Source: CAKZYD01 sp039814715
GTDB taxonomy: Bacteria; Pseudomonadota; Alphaproteobacteria; Sphingomonadales; CAKZYD01
Direction: 5' to 3'
Assembly: GCA_039814715.1 (NCBI GenBank)
Contig: JBCCAR010000047.1
Location: 1 to 19,471, forward strand
Length of the DNA: 19,471 nucleotides
Shown: piece after piece, positions 6,350-14,225 of the stretch
Layout: the number at the start of each line of letters is the position of its first letter
Numbering within the stretch: position 1 is the stretch's first letter
Notes under the pieces: model-generated
Seen by the model: the letters and a program-made list of their open reading frames with translations, nothing else
Database searches by the model: none
Told to the model about the DNA's origin: nothing
Position numbers and translations under genes: made by a program

Positions 6350-7297
6350 ATGCCAATCAACCAAAAATATGTCATGCGCGCCTTGCTAGCAGGGCTTGCA
6401 TCCGCCTGCGCCTTCATGGCGTTGTTTAGCGGCAATATTTTGGGTTTTGCGCTTGGTGTTTTGTCGCCGCTTCCGCTGTTCTTTACGGCGTTAACGGCTG
6501 GTTTGACGGGAACAGCGCTAGCAACCTTGCTCGCGTTTGGACTGCTTGCCTTGCAGGCGGAAGCCATCTTGTCTGTTGGCGTGTTTTTGCTCGGCCTCGC
6601 CGGTGCGCCGCTTTATCTGGCTTGGCAGATGGACCGTGCTGGGCAAATGCCGCGCCGGTTGTCCGGTCAAGCGATCGGAGCACACTTGGCAGTCCTGGCA
6701 TTAGCGGGGGGCGCTTTAATCGGCTTATCTCTGCTGCAGCTGGACAAAGCGCTGGTGGAAGTTGGCGGCCTATCCGGCTATGCGCGCCTGTCCGTGGATG
6801 CCTTTGTGAACGCCATGGCAGCGGGCGGCAATGTGCGCAACGCGGACTTGATGACCATGAAGGTTCAAGCCAATGCGCTCGGGGCGGCGATCTATGCTGT
6901 CGCAGGGGCTATTTGGCTTATCTTTATGGCGGTGAATGCTGGCATCGCTGCGCGGATCGCCAAAAGCGCGCCGAGCTTTGACTTTGCCAACATACGCATG
7001 CTGCAAATGCCGCGCTGGGTCATCTTCCCAGTGATCGCCTTTAGCGTTCTGAGCCTGAGCTCTGGCACACCGGGTGTTGCGATGGCTGTTTTGGCCGTCA
7101 CATTGCTGATGGCCTGCGCGCTGCAAGGCTTGTCGGTTATTCACTTTGTCAGCCAAAAGCTGCGCTACCGCGGCGCCTTTTTATTCGGCGTGTACGCGCT
7201 TTGCTTTTTCTTTAACCCAGCTGGTTTGCTGCTGGCCCTGATGGGCCTAATCGACAGCCGGCTTGACCTTCGCCAACGGTTGGCGAGTGGTCCATAA
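6350..7297 (+). CDS. DUF2232-type multi-pass membrane protein
   Basis: A 315-residue very hydrophobic protein with about eight predicted membrane segments (for example near residues 9-30, 34-60, 70-90, 108-125, 185-205, 225-260 and 275-300). A membrane protein of the DUF2232 family in this exact place, between rpsR and rplI, is common in alphaproteobacteria, and that context is the main ground for the name. Function is unknown; membrane transport or an envelope role are possible. The ATG at 6350 has no clear Shine-Dalgarno sequence, and the ATG at 6371 (MRALLAG) is a fair alternative. A tight palindrome (CGCCAACGGTTGGCG, 7271-7285) lies at its 3' end, just ahead of the rplI ribosome site. Confidence 0.8.
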   Translation: MPINQKYVMRALLAGLASACAFMALFSGNILGFALGVLSPLPLFFTALTAGLTGTALATLLAFGLLALQAEAILSVGVFLLGLAGAPLYLAWQMDRAGQMPRRLSGQAIGAHLAVLALAGGALIGLSLLQLDKALVEVGGLSGYARLSVDAFVNAMAAGGNVRNADLMTMKVQANALGAAIYAVAGAIWLIFMAVNAGIAARIAKSAPSFDFANIRMLQMPRWVIFPVIAFSVLSLSSGTPGVAMAVLAVTLLMACALQGLSVIHFVSQKLRYRGAFLFGVYALCFFFNPAGLLLALMGLIDSRLDLRQRLASGP

Positions 7298-7312
7298 ATC
7301 GGAGCCAATTCC

Positions 7313-7915
7313 ATGGATATCATTCTCTTAGAACGAGTCGAAAATCTGGGCCAGATGGGCGAGATCGTCTCAGTCAAGCCTGGCTACGCACGCAACTTCC
7401 TTTTGCCGCAAGGCAAAGCCCTGCGCGCCAATGACCAAAACAAAGCCTATTTCGACTCAAAACGCAAAGACATCGAAGCCGATAACTTAGCCAAGAAAGC
7501 TGAAGCGGAAAGCGTTGCCAAGACGCTTGAAGGCAAGCGCGTTGTCCTGCTGCGCCAAGCTGGCGATTCTGGCCAGCTATACGGCTCTGTTTCCGCCCGC
7601 GATGTGGCCGATTCGCTGAGCGAAGAAGGCGTGAAAGTTGGCCGAAACCAAGTCAGCCTAACGGCGCCTATCAAGGCCCTTGGCCTGCACCAAGTGCGCA
7701 TCATTCTGCACCCGGAAGTGGACTTAATGGTCGAGGCGAATGTCGCCCGCACCGCGGACGAAGCTGATTTGCAAGCCCAAGGTATCGACGTAACCGCAGA
7801 AGTCTTTGAAGATGAAGAGCTGGCGGAAGAGGCCCGCGAAGAGCTAGGCCTTGCCGAAGAGGGCGAAGAGGCTGGGGACGCGCAGGAAGAGACGGAAGAA
7901 AGCGCAGAAGCCTAG
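7313..7915 (+). CDS. rplI: 50S ribosomal protein L9 (bL9) with long acidic tail
   Basis: This 200-residue protein starts with the L9 signature: MDIILLERVENLGQMGEIVS, then VKPGYARNFLLPQGKA. L9 binds domain V of the 23S rRNA and helps keep the reading frame. E. coli L9 has 149 residues; here the last 40 or so (from VFEDEE) form an almost purely acidic Glu/Asp-rich extension, a feature I associate with alphaproteobacterial L9. GGAG at 7301-7304, 8 nt upstream, supports the ATG at 7313. A 6-bp hairpin with a 3-nt loop (7271-7285) lies 15 nt ahead of that ribosome site. It ends the ribosomal operon, and the only terminator after it has its T-run on the other strand. Confidence 0.96.
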   Translation: MDIILLERVENLGQMGEIVSVKPGYARNFLLPQGKALRANDQNKAYFDSKRKDIEADNLAKKAEAESVAKTLEGKRVVLLRQAGDSGQLYGSVSARDVADSLSEEGVKVGRNQVSLTAPIKALGLHQVRIILHPEVDLMVEANVARTADEADLQAQGIDVTAEVFEDEELAEEAREELGLAEEGEEAGDAQEETEESAEA

Positions 7916-7931
7916 AAGCTGACCTTCCCTT

Positions 7932-7965
7932 AAAAAAAAGACGCTGCGCTGTATCAAGCGCAGCG
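7932..7965 (-). terminator. Terminator for the convergent PilJ-domain gene
   Basis: A perfect 9-bp stem (CGCTGCGCT and AGCGCAGCG) with a 6-nt loop is flanked by eight A on its left, so on the minus strand the hairpin is followed by TC and eight T. It therefore stops minus-strand transcription leaving the gene that ends at 7989. Plus-strand transcripts from rplI also meet the hairpin, but without a T-run. Confidence 0.88.
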
Positions 7966-7988
7966 CGACAGACCGCAAAACCCTTAGG

Positions 7989-8792
7989 CTAGCTGGCAGG
8001 AGGGTTTTCTTTTGTCCCCTCTTTTGGCTTTGCAGCGGCGCTCGCCTGCGGTGGGTGCTTGCTAACAAGCTTCTTGCTCAATTCAACAAGTTCGGCGTTT
8101 TTCGCCTCCAAAGCGCCGATTCTCGACGTGATGGCATGCACCATCGGCCGGAAAATGAACAAGACCTCACCAAGGAGTATGACAAGACCAATGATGAAAA
8201 AAACGAGCTCTAGGTGCCGGAAAGTTCTAATTCTGCCTTTTGCTTCGCCTTCATAGAGCTTCACTGCTGAGTCTAAATCAGCGAGCAGGCCACGGCGGGC
8301 AAAGGCGACGTTGTCTTCTGCGCGGATTGCCGCTTTGATGACGTCCAGGCCGCGCTCTTTGTACATGTCATGAAAGGACTTGGCCGCGAGCAGATATTTG
8401 CCAACGCGCTCATCGAGCGCCGCCTCACCAAAGTACATCTCCTGCAAAGCAGGGCTGAGGCGATAGCTGCGGCCGTTCTTCAAGTCGCCGGTCGTCAGCG
8501 CAGCATTATTGGCATACATGCGGGTGATAGCGGCTTCGAGCTTATCGGCAAATTGGTCCGCTTCTGCCTCGTTTTGCGCACGGCGGACTTCTTTCGCCAT
8601 AAGCGCAATACGCTGCGATAACATGCGTTGCATACCGCTGATGTTAATAAGATAGGCATCGTTTTCAGCCATCTGCGTTTGCCGCGTAAAGGCGAGAAAC
8701 GTGGACAGTAAAATACAAAAGATGAGGCCAAGAGCGACGCAATATCGCCGTGTGAACGCCTTTTTGAACGAATGAGCTATGTTGCCAGGCAT
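7989..8792 (-). CDS. Membrane protein with PilJ-type (type IV pili MCP N-terminal) sensor domain
   Basis: A 267-residue protein with two membrane segments (about 18-36 and 195-214) and a helical periplasmic domain between them. INISGMQRMLSQRIA (49-63) is the hallmark of the PilJ-type sensor domain seen in type IV pili chemotaxis receptors and NarX-like sensors. After the second segment only a short coiled coil (about 222-245) and a Lys/Pro/Ala-rich tail remain: no HAMP, methyl-accepting, kinase or cyclase domain. It could be a stand-alone sensor that acts through a partner. The ATG at 8792 is preferred because of GGAAAGG upstream; starts at 8879 (ATG) or 8888 (TTG) lack a ribosome site. It lies between rplI and dnaB on the opposite strand. 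Confidence 0.8.
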   Translation of the reverse strand: MPGNIAHSFKKAFTRRYCVALGLIFCILLSTFLAFTRQTQMAENDAYLINISGMQRMLSQRIALMAKEVRRAQNEAEADQFADKLEAAITRMYANNAALTTGDLKNGRSYRLSPALQEMYFGEAALDERVGKYLLAAKSFHDMYKERGLDVIKAAIRAEDNVAFARRGLLADLDSAVKLYEGEAKGRIRTFRHLELVFFIIGLVILLGEVLFIFRPMVHAITSRIGALEAKNAELVELSKKLVSKHPPQASAAAKPKEGTKENPPAS

Positions 8793-9003
8793 TTTTACAG
8801 CCTTTCCAGATGCGGCGCTTCTGTCGTGCCGGGTTATAGAAAGGCTTAGCGCCACCCATTTAAGAAATCGTGTAGGCATTTTCGGCAAAGCACGCGCTAG
8901 TGGATTGGCTCAGACAAAACAGTGCTGAGAAAATTGTGGAAGGGCCTGTGCAATACTGTGTTGGCATTTGACGCGCCTCTCCCTGCGGCCCTAACGTAGG
9001 CTC

Positions 9004-10482
9004 ATGACAATCCAGCCAGACATTCTAGAAGCGCGCCGCCCGCCCCATAGCATTGAAGCCGAACAAGCCTTGCTTGGCGCGATGCTGATGAATAACGAGG
9101 TGGTGGACAGGCTCCATTTTGTCAGTCCACACCATTTCTTTGAAAATGTGCATGAACGCATTTTTGAGCATATTCTGGCCATGCGCGAGAAGCTGCAGTC
9201 CGCCAGCCCCATTACCTTAAAACCCTTTTTTGAAAGCGATCCAGCGCTTGCGGAAGTGGGCGGTGCGTCTTATCTGGGCAAACTCGCCACATCAGCCGTC
9301 AACATCTTCAATATCGAAGAGCTCGGCAAGCTGGTCACCGATATGTATGACCGCCGCCAACTGATTGCTATTGGCGAAGATATGGTCAACACCGCTTTTG
9401 AAGCGGATATCGATATCAGTGCTACGGACCAGATTGAAACGTCAGAGCAGCAGCTCTTTGATCTGTCGTCAAAGCGCGATGTGGAGGGCGGGTTTAAGCC
9501 GTTCTCGACGTCGATGACGGAAGCCATCGATCTTATTGAGAAGGCGCGCAAAAGCGGCGGCAAAGTCTCCGGAAAGACGACTGGGCTGCGCATGCTTAAC
9601 CATAAAATCGGCGGCTTTCATGATTCCGATTTAATCGTGCTTGCTGGCCGCCCCGGCATGGGTAAAACCGCGCTGGCCACCTCTATGGCGTTTTATTGCG
9701 CGCAGGCCCTGCGCAACGATCTCGATGCCGGCGTTGACGCAAAAGACAGCCGCGGCGCAGTGGTTGGCTTTTTCAGCCTCGAAATGTCAGCCGATCAGCT
9801 GGCCACGCGGATTTTATCTCAGCAGACCGCCATCAGTTCAGAAGAGCTGCGCAAGGGCAATATCAACAATGAGGAGTTTCAGCGCGTCGCCGCCGCTTCA
9901 ACCCAGCTGCAAGAGCTACCGTTCTTTATTGATGATACAGCAGGCCTCTCCATTGCGGCCCTTAGAGCCCGCGCCAGGCGGCTTCACCGAAGGCATAACC
10001 TCGGCGCGATCGTCGTGGATTATCTCCAGCTGCTATCGGCGGTAAACGCCAAAGGCCGCCAGCCGGAAAATAGAGTGCAGGAAATCTCTGAGATCACACG
10101 CGGGCTGAAGAATATTGCCAAATCGCTGCGTGTTCCTGTGATCGCCCTATCGCAGCTATCGCGCGCCGTGGAACAGCGCGAAGACAAGAAGCCCCAGCTC
10201 TCTGACCTGCGCGAATCTGGTACCATTGAGCAAGATGCCGACATCGTGCTCTTCGTCTACCGCGAAGCTTATTACCACATGCGCCAAAAGCCTGATGAAG
10301 CCGAAGAGAGTTTTCTGGACTGGCAAAAGAAAGCCATCGAGATCGAGGAGATGGCGGAAATTGATGTCGCCAAGCACCGGCACGGCGCAACAGGCTCTGT
10401 TAAAGTCCGCTTCAATGCCTCAAGTGCAGCGTTTGAGAATTTACCGGACGCAGACCCCGCTTACTTGCCGGACCAAATGTAG
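9004..10482 (+). CDS. dnaB: Replicative DNA helicase DnaB
   Basis: This 492-residue hexameric helicase unwinds DNA at the replication fork using ATP. The N-terminal primase-binding domain begins PHSIEAEQALLGAML (about residues 14-28). The RecA-like motor has Walker A GRPGMGKT at 215-222, FFSLEMS at 256-262, Walker B VVDYLQLL at 337-344 and LRESGTIEQDADIVLFVYR near the C-terminus. An insertion of about 12 residues before FFSLEMS (NDLDAGVDAKDSRG) is consistent with alphaproteobacterial DnaB. No intein is present. The ATG at 9004 has a poor ribosome site (GTAGG). It starts the plus-strand run through mlaE, mlaF and radA; no good promoter was found in the 211 bp upstream. Confidence 0.97.
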   Translation: MTIQPDILEARRPPHSIEAEQALLGAMLMNNEVVDRLHFVSPHHFFENVHERIFEHILAMREKLQSASPITLKPFFESDPALAEVGGASYLGKLATSAVNIFNIEELGKLVTDMYDRRQLIAIGEDMVNTAFEADIDISATDQIETSEQQLFDLSSKRDVEGGFKPFSTSMTEAIDLIEKARKSGGKVSGKTTGLRMLNHKIGGFHDSDLIVLAGRPGMGKTALATSMAFYCAQALRNDLDAGVDAKDSRGAVVGFFSLEMSADQLATRILSQQTAISSEELRKGNINNEEFQRVAAASTQLQELPFFIDDTAGLSIAALRARARRLHRRHNLGAIVVDYLQLLSAVNAKGRQPENRVQEISEITRGLKNIAKSLRVPVIALSQLSRAVEQREDKKPQLSDLRESGTIEQDADIVLFVYREAYYHMRQKPDEAEESFLDWQKKAIEIEEMAEIDVAKHRHGATGSVKVRFNASSAAFENLPDADPAYLPDQM

Positions 10483-10535
10483 GCAGGCAAAACGCTACTT
10501 GACCTAGCTCTCACTTCGCGCAATGTGCCTCCTCA

Positions 10536-11312
10536 ATGATTGAATTTCTCGCCATCATCGGCCAATCGGCCATCGGGTTTTTCGCAGCCATCGGTCGGCT
10601 CGTGAAATTCCTAATGCTGGCGCTAAGCCATGTGGTCCGGCCGCCGCTGTATGTCGCGCGCATTGGCGAACAGCTGCTGGCCATTGGGTATTTTTCTCTG
10701 CCGGTTGTAGGGCTGACCGCTCTATTCACCGGGGCAGCGCTGGCCCAGCAGATTTATGTCGGCTCCGTACGCTTTAACGCAGAAAGCGCGGTGGCAGGCG
10801 TTGTGGTGATCGCCATTGTGCGCGAATTGGGGCCAGTCCTGGCAGGGCTCATGGTGGCCGGGCGCGTGTCCTCCGCCATGGCAGCAGAACTGGGCACGAT
10901 GCGGGTGACCGAGCAGATTGATGCTCTGACCACTTTGTCCGTCAATCCAATAAAGTACCTCATTGTCCCGCGGCTGATTGCGGCTGTGATCGTACTGCCG
11001 CTGCTGGTGTTAGTGGCAAACATCATTGGCGTTTATGGCGGCTTTCTAGTGGGCACGCAGATGCTTGGGTTTAATGTCGGGAGCTACCTGAAAATCACGG
11101 TGGATTTCCTAGAACAATCAGATGTGATTTCGTCCCTGGTAAAAGCGGGCGCGTTCGGCTTCATCCTGGCGCTCATGGGCTGCTATCATGGCTTTTATTC
11201 CTCTGGCGGGGCGCAGGGCGTAGGCAAGGCCACTACGAACGCTGTCGTGTCAGCCTTCATCATCATCTTGCTCGCCAATTTGATCATCACGCTGGTGGTG
11301 TTCGGCGCATGA
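10536..11312 (+). CDS. mlaE: MlaE-family lipid ABC transporter permease
   Basis: A 258-residue inner-membrane permease of the MlaE/YrbE family, which with MlaF moves phospholipids between inner and outer membrane. The family signature VRELGPVLAGLMVAGRVSSA (about residues 94-113) is clear, followed by EQIDALTTLSVNP and the membrane segments of the C-terminal half. The start codon has no Shine-Dalgarno sequence; the bases just before it read CCTCCTCA, the complement of one. The gene overlaps mlaF by 4 nt. The usual mlaD, mlaC and mlaB genes are not beside it, so the substrate-binding MCE protein must come from elsewhere. A TTGACC near 10499 has no good -10 partner. Confidence 0.92.
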   Translation: MIEFLAIIGQSAIGFFAAIGRLVKFLMLALSHVVRPPLYVARIGEQLLAIGYFSLPVVGLTALFTGAALAQQIYVGSVRFNAESAVAGVVVIAIVRELGPVLAGLMVAGRVSSAMAAELGTMRVTEQIDALTTLSVNPIKYLIVPRLIAAVIVLPLLVLVANIIGVYGGFLVGTQMLGFNVGSYLKITVDFLEQSDVISSLVKAGAFGFILALMGCYHGFYSSGGAQGVGKATTNAVVSAFIIILLANLIITLVVFGA

Positions 11313-12085
11313 GTGAGGCGCTTAAAATTAAGCTGCGCGGCGTGCGCAAGGCGTTCGGCCCAAAAGTGGTTTTGGATAGCATCGACCTTGATGTGGAAAA
11401 GGCCAAATCGCTGGTGATCATTGGTGGCTCGGGGACCGGAAAATCCGTCTTGCTGAAATGCATTTTAGGTATTTTGACCCCCGATGCAGGCACGATTGAA
11501 ATCGATGGCCGCAATACAGTTGGCCTGAAAGGCACTGACCAAGCCAAACATCTGGCGCATATGGGCATGCTGTTTCAAGGCGGCGCGCTGTTTGATTCGC
11601 TGCCTGTCTGGCGCAACGTCGCCTTTGGCCTGATGGAAGGCAAAGGCATGGCCAAGGCGCAAGCAAAAGAGGAAGCCATTGAGAACCTGCGCCGGGTCGG
11701 GCTTTCGCCAGATGTCGGCGAGCTATCGCCTTCAGAACTCTCCGGCGGCATGCAAAAGCGCGTGAGCCTGGCCCGCGCCATTGCCACCAAACCGAACATC
11801 ATCTTCTTTGACGAGCCCACCACGGGCCTAGACCCTATCATGGCGGACGTCATTAATGATTTGATTGTTGATCGGGTCAAAGCACTTGGCGCAACGGCTG
11901 TGACCATCACCCATGACATGAGCTCAGCACGCAAAATCGCCGACCATGTCGCAATGCTCTATAAGGGCAACATCATGTGGCACGGCCCGGTCGAAGACAT
12001 TGACACCTCGGGCAATGACTATGTGGAGCAATTCATCCACGGCCGCGCGGACGGCCCGATCCAGATGGAACTTCGCCGCGGATAA
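11309..12085 (+). CDS. mlaF: MlaF-family lipid ABC transporter ATPase
   Basis: A 258-residue cytoplasmic ATPase that powers the MlaE permease. Walker A GGSGTGKS is at 39-46, the Q-loop at LFQGGALFDSL (about 88-98), the ABC signature LSGGMQKR at 144-151, Walker B IIFFDEPTTGLDP at 164-176 and the H-loop His202. The LFQ-GGALFDSLPVWRNVAF region and the LSGGMQKRV signature, with Met where most ABC ATPases have Gln, are typical of MlaF rather than of other ABC ATPases. The ATG overlaps the mlaE stop (ATGA), so the two are coupled. A likely sigma-70 promoter for radA begins 7 nt after the stop, so radA can be expressed separately. Confidence 0.94.
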   Translation: MSEALKIKLRGVRKAFGPKVVLDSIDLDVEKAKSLVIIGGSGTGKSVLLKCILGILTPDAGTIEIDGRNTVGLKGTDQAKHLAHMGMLFQGGALFDSLPVWRNVAFGLMEGKGMAKAQAKEEAIENLRRVGLSPDVGELSPSELSGGMQKRVSLARAIATKPNIIFFDEPTTGLDPIMADVINDLIVDRVKALGATAVTITHDMSSARKIADHVAMLYKGNIMWHGPVEDIDTSGNDYVEQFIHGRADGPIQMELRRG

Positions 12086-12091
12086 GGGGCC

Positions 12092-12120
12092 TTGATATCC
12101 GCCGCTACAGGCCCTATGTT
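12092..12120 (+). promoter_or_regulatory. Candidate sigma-70 promoter of radA
   Basis: TTGATA and TATGTT are separated by exactly 17 nt, 5 of 6 and 4 of 6 matches to the consensus. Transcription would begin near 12127, about 10 nt ahead of the strong GGAGGGG ribosome site of radA. It lies in the 64-bp gap after mlaF, a plausible place for a separate promoter for radA-cvpA-purF. Confidence 0.5.
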
Positions 12121-12149
12121 CACTTAATGTTCTAACGGAGGGGTGAGCC

Positions 12150-13520
12150 GTGGCAAAAGCTGCCATTCGCTATGTCTGCCAAAACTGCGGCGAGGTCTAT
12201 GCCAAGTGGCAGGGCCAGTGCACGGCCTGCAACGAATGGAATTCCATTAGCCAAGAATCAGCGCCCACAGGCGGCCATAAAAGCGCGGTGGGCGCACGCA
12301 CCAAGCGCACCAACGTGATCGCGCTCTCGAGCCTGGCCGACAAAACCCCCGCGCCGCCGCGCTTTACCACCGGCATTGCTGAGCTGGACCGCACCTTGGG
12401 CGGCGGGCTTGTGCCGGGGTCAGCGACACTCATTGGCGGTGATCCTGGTATTGGTAAATCAACTTTACTGCTCGAAGCGGCAGCCAAAATTGCCCAAACC
12501 GGTAAGCGCGTGGTCTATATTTCTGGGGAAGAAGCCGTCGACCAAGTGCGCCTGCGCGGCCGGCGGATGGGCCTTGAAAACGCGCCCATATCCCTAGGCT
12601 CTGCCACAAACCTTAACAATATTCTCGCCACCATCGATGATGGGCCAGCGCCCGATGCGGTGATTATTGATTCGATCCAGACCATGTATGCTGACGAGCT
12701 GGACGCCGCGCCAGGAACGGTCAGTCAAGTGCGCGCCAGCGCCCAAGCACTCATCCGCTATGCCAAGGCCCGCGATACCGCCATTTTCCTCGTTGGCCAT
12801 GTCACCAAAGATGGGCAAATCGCCGGGCCGCGCGTCTTGGAGCATATGGTCGACACTGTGCTCTATTTTGAAGGGGAGCGCGGCCACCAGTTCCGCATCC
12901 TGCGCGGGGTGAAAAACCGGTTCGGCCCAACCGACGAGATCGGCGTGTTCGAAATGACGGGCTCGGGCCTGAGCGAAGTCTCCAATCCTTCTGCGCTATT
13001 TCTCTCTGACCGGCAGGAGGACGTGGCAGGCACCTGCGTGTTTGCAGGCTTGGAAGGCACCCGGCCTTTGCTGGTAGAAATTCAGGCCCTGGTATCACCA
13101 ACACCTGCCGCCAATCCGCGGCGCACAGTGGTCGGCTGGGATTCAGGCCGCCTGGCTATGGTGCTCGCCGTTTTAGATGCGCGCGCCGGCATGCAATTTG
13201 CCAGCCATGATGTGTATCTTAACATTGCCGGCGGCATGAAAATCTCTGAACCAGCCGCGGATGTGGCTGTGGCCGCCGCGCTGCTGTCGTCTTTGAGTGA
13301 AACGCCTATTAAACGCGCGAGCATTGCCTTTGGTGAGATTGCGCTTTCAGGAGAAGTGCGCGCCGTGCCCCAGCCAGGCCTGCGCCTCAAAGAAGCAGCC
13401 AAGCTTGGCTTTGAAGAAGCCATAGTGCCGGAGGCAAAACGTCAAGACAACGCGGTCATCACGCGCCATAGCGTAAGCCATGTGACAGGATTGCTGGACG
13501 CCTTGAAGCTGACATTCTAA
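12150..13520 (+). CDS. radA: DNA repair protein RadA
   Basis: This 456-residue protein is a RecA-like helicase that helps process branched recombination intermediates. An N-terminal zinc finger has Cys10, Cys13, Cys24 and Cys27 (YVCQNCG and CTACNEW). Walker A GGDPGIGKST is at 96-105, Walker B VIIDSIQT at 171-178 and the RadA-specific KNRFG at 255-259. The C-terminal third is the Lon-like domain (VYLNIAGGMKISEPAADVAV), which lacks protease activity in this family. The start is GTG with GGAGGGG at 12137-12143, about 8 nt upstream, one of the best ribosome sites in the window. It is followed by cvpA after 46 bp. Confidence 0.97.
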   Translation: MAKAAIRYVCQNCGEVYAKWQGQCTACNEWNSISQESAPTGGHKSAVGARTKRTNVIALSSLADKTPAPPRFTTGIAELDRTLGGGLVPGSATLIGGDPGIGKSTLLLEAAAKIAQTGKRVVYISGEEAVDQVRLRGRRMGLENAPISLGSATNLNNILATIDDGPAPDAVIIDSIQTMYADELDAAPGTVSQVRASAQALIRYAKARDTAIFLVGHVTKDGQIAGPRVLEHMVDTVLYFEGERGHQFRILRGVKNRFGPTDEIGVFEMTGSGLSEVSNPSALFLSDRQEDVAGTCVFAGLEGTRPLLVEIQALVSPTPAANPRRTVVGWDSGRLAMVLAVLDARAGMQFASHDVYLNIAGGMKISEPAADVAVAAALLSSLSETPIKRASIAFGEIALSGEVRAVPQPGLRLKEAAKLGFEEAIVPEAKRQDNAVITRHSVSHVTGLLDALKLTF

Positions 13521-13566
13521 TGTGTCCTTATCGCCGGAAGAATGCGGCACATGAGGTATAAAATTA

Positions 13567-14196
13567 ATGGATTTTAGCGGACTGGACATCACGGTTGGGG
13601 TCATCCTGATTTTGTCAGCCATCATCGCCTTTGTGCGCGGGTTTGTAACAGAAGTGCTATCGCTAGCCGCGTGGGGCGGGGCTGTGATTGCGACCATGTT
13701 CGGCTACCGGCCGCTGGCTGGCTGGGTAAATGGCTGGATTGGCATTGACTGGCTGGCCAAAGCCGTCGCCATTGCGTTCCTCTTCTTCTTTTCAATGATG
13801 TTCCTGCGGCTGATCACTGGGAAAATCGGCGGCATGGTCCGCTCCTCCAGCCTTGGCATTGCGGACCGCTCTTTAGGCGCGGCATTTGGCGTGCTGCGCG
13901 GCTTTGTCATGATCTGCTTTGCGTTTTTGATATACACGCTTTTAATGCAGCCCAAAGAGCCGCCCACATGGATCGCTGAAGCGAAAACCGGCACCTCGAT
14001 CATGGATGGCTCCAACATGATCGCTAAAGTGATCTATGGCGGCGATGGCGGCGAAAGCCCGTCGGAGATCCTCGACCGGCTCAAAAAACGCGCGCAAGAC
14101 ATGGCCATTGAAAATGCGCTTAAAAACACTGGCTATGGACAAGAAGACCGGCAAAGTCTTGATAGCCTGACAAAAGCTGCTAATTCAGGCAACTAA
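13567..14196 (+). CDS. cvpA: CvpA-family membrane protein
   Basis: A 209-residue inner-membrane protein with about four hydrophobic segments (roughly residues 8-26, 32-48, 62-84 and 105-127) and a hydrophilic C-terminal tail rich in charged residues. It begins MDFSGLDITVGVILILSAII and has FVRGFVTEVLSLAAWGGA and LGIADRSLGAAFGVLRGFV, the family hallmarks. CvpA was first linked to colicin V production; its molecular role is still unsettled, with reports of envelope stress and bile resistance in enteric bacteria. The ATG at 13567 has GAGG about 10 nt upstream. Position directly before purF is conserved in many proteobacteria. Confidence 0.92.
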   Translation: MDFSGLDITVGVILILSAIIAFVRGFVTEVLSLAAWGGAVIATMFGYRPLAGWVNGWIGIDWLAKAVAIAFLFFFSMMFLRLITGKIGGMVRSSSLGIADRSLGAAFGVLRGFVMICFAFLIYTLLMQPKEPPTWIAEAKTGTSIMDGSNMIAKVIYGGDGGESPSEILDRLKKRAQDMAIENALKNTGYGQEDRQSLDSLTKAANSGN

Positions 14197-14225
14197 AGTT
14201 TTTTCATACGCAAGGCCCATCGCCC

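Noticed and set aside
10499..10526. Possible promoter TTGACC with N17 before mlaE
   Set aside because: The -10 position reads AATGTG, only two matches to the consensus. Read-through from dnaB is a simpler explanation.
11986..12001. TGGCACG at the end of mlaF as a second sigma-54 promoter
   Set aside because: The -12 element is missing (GGTCG instead of TTGCW), and it lies inside coding sequence.
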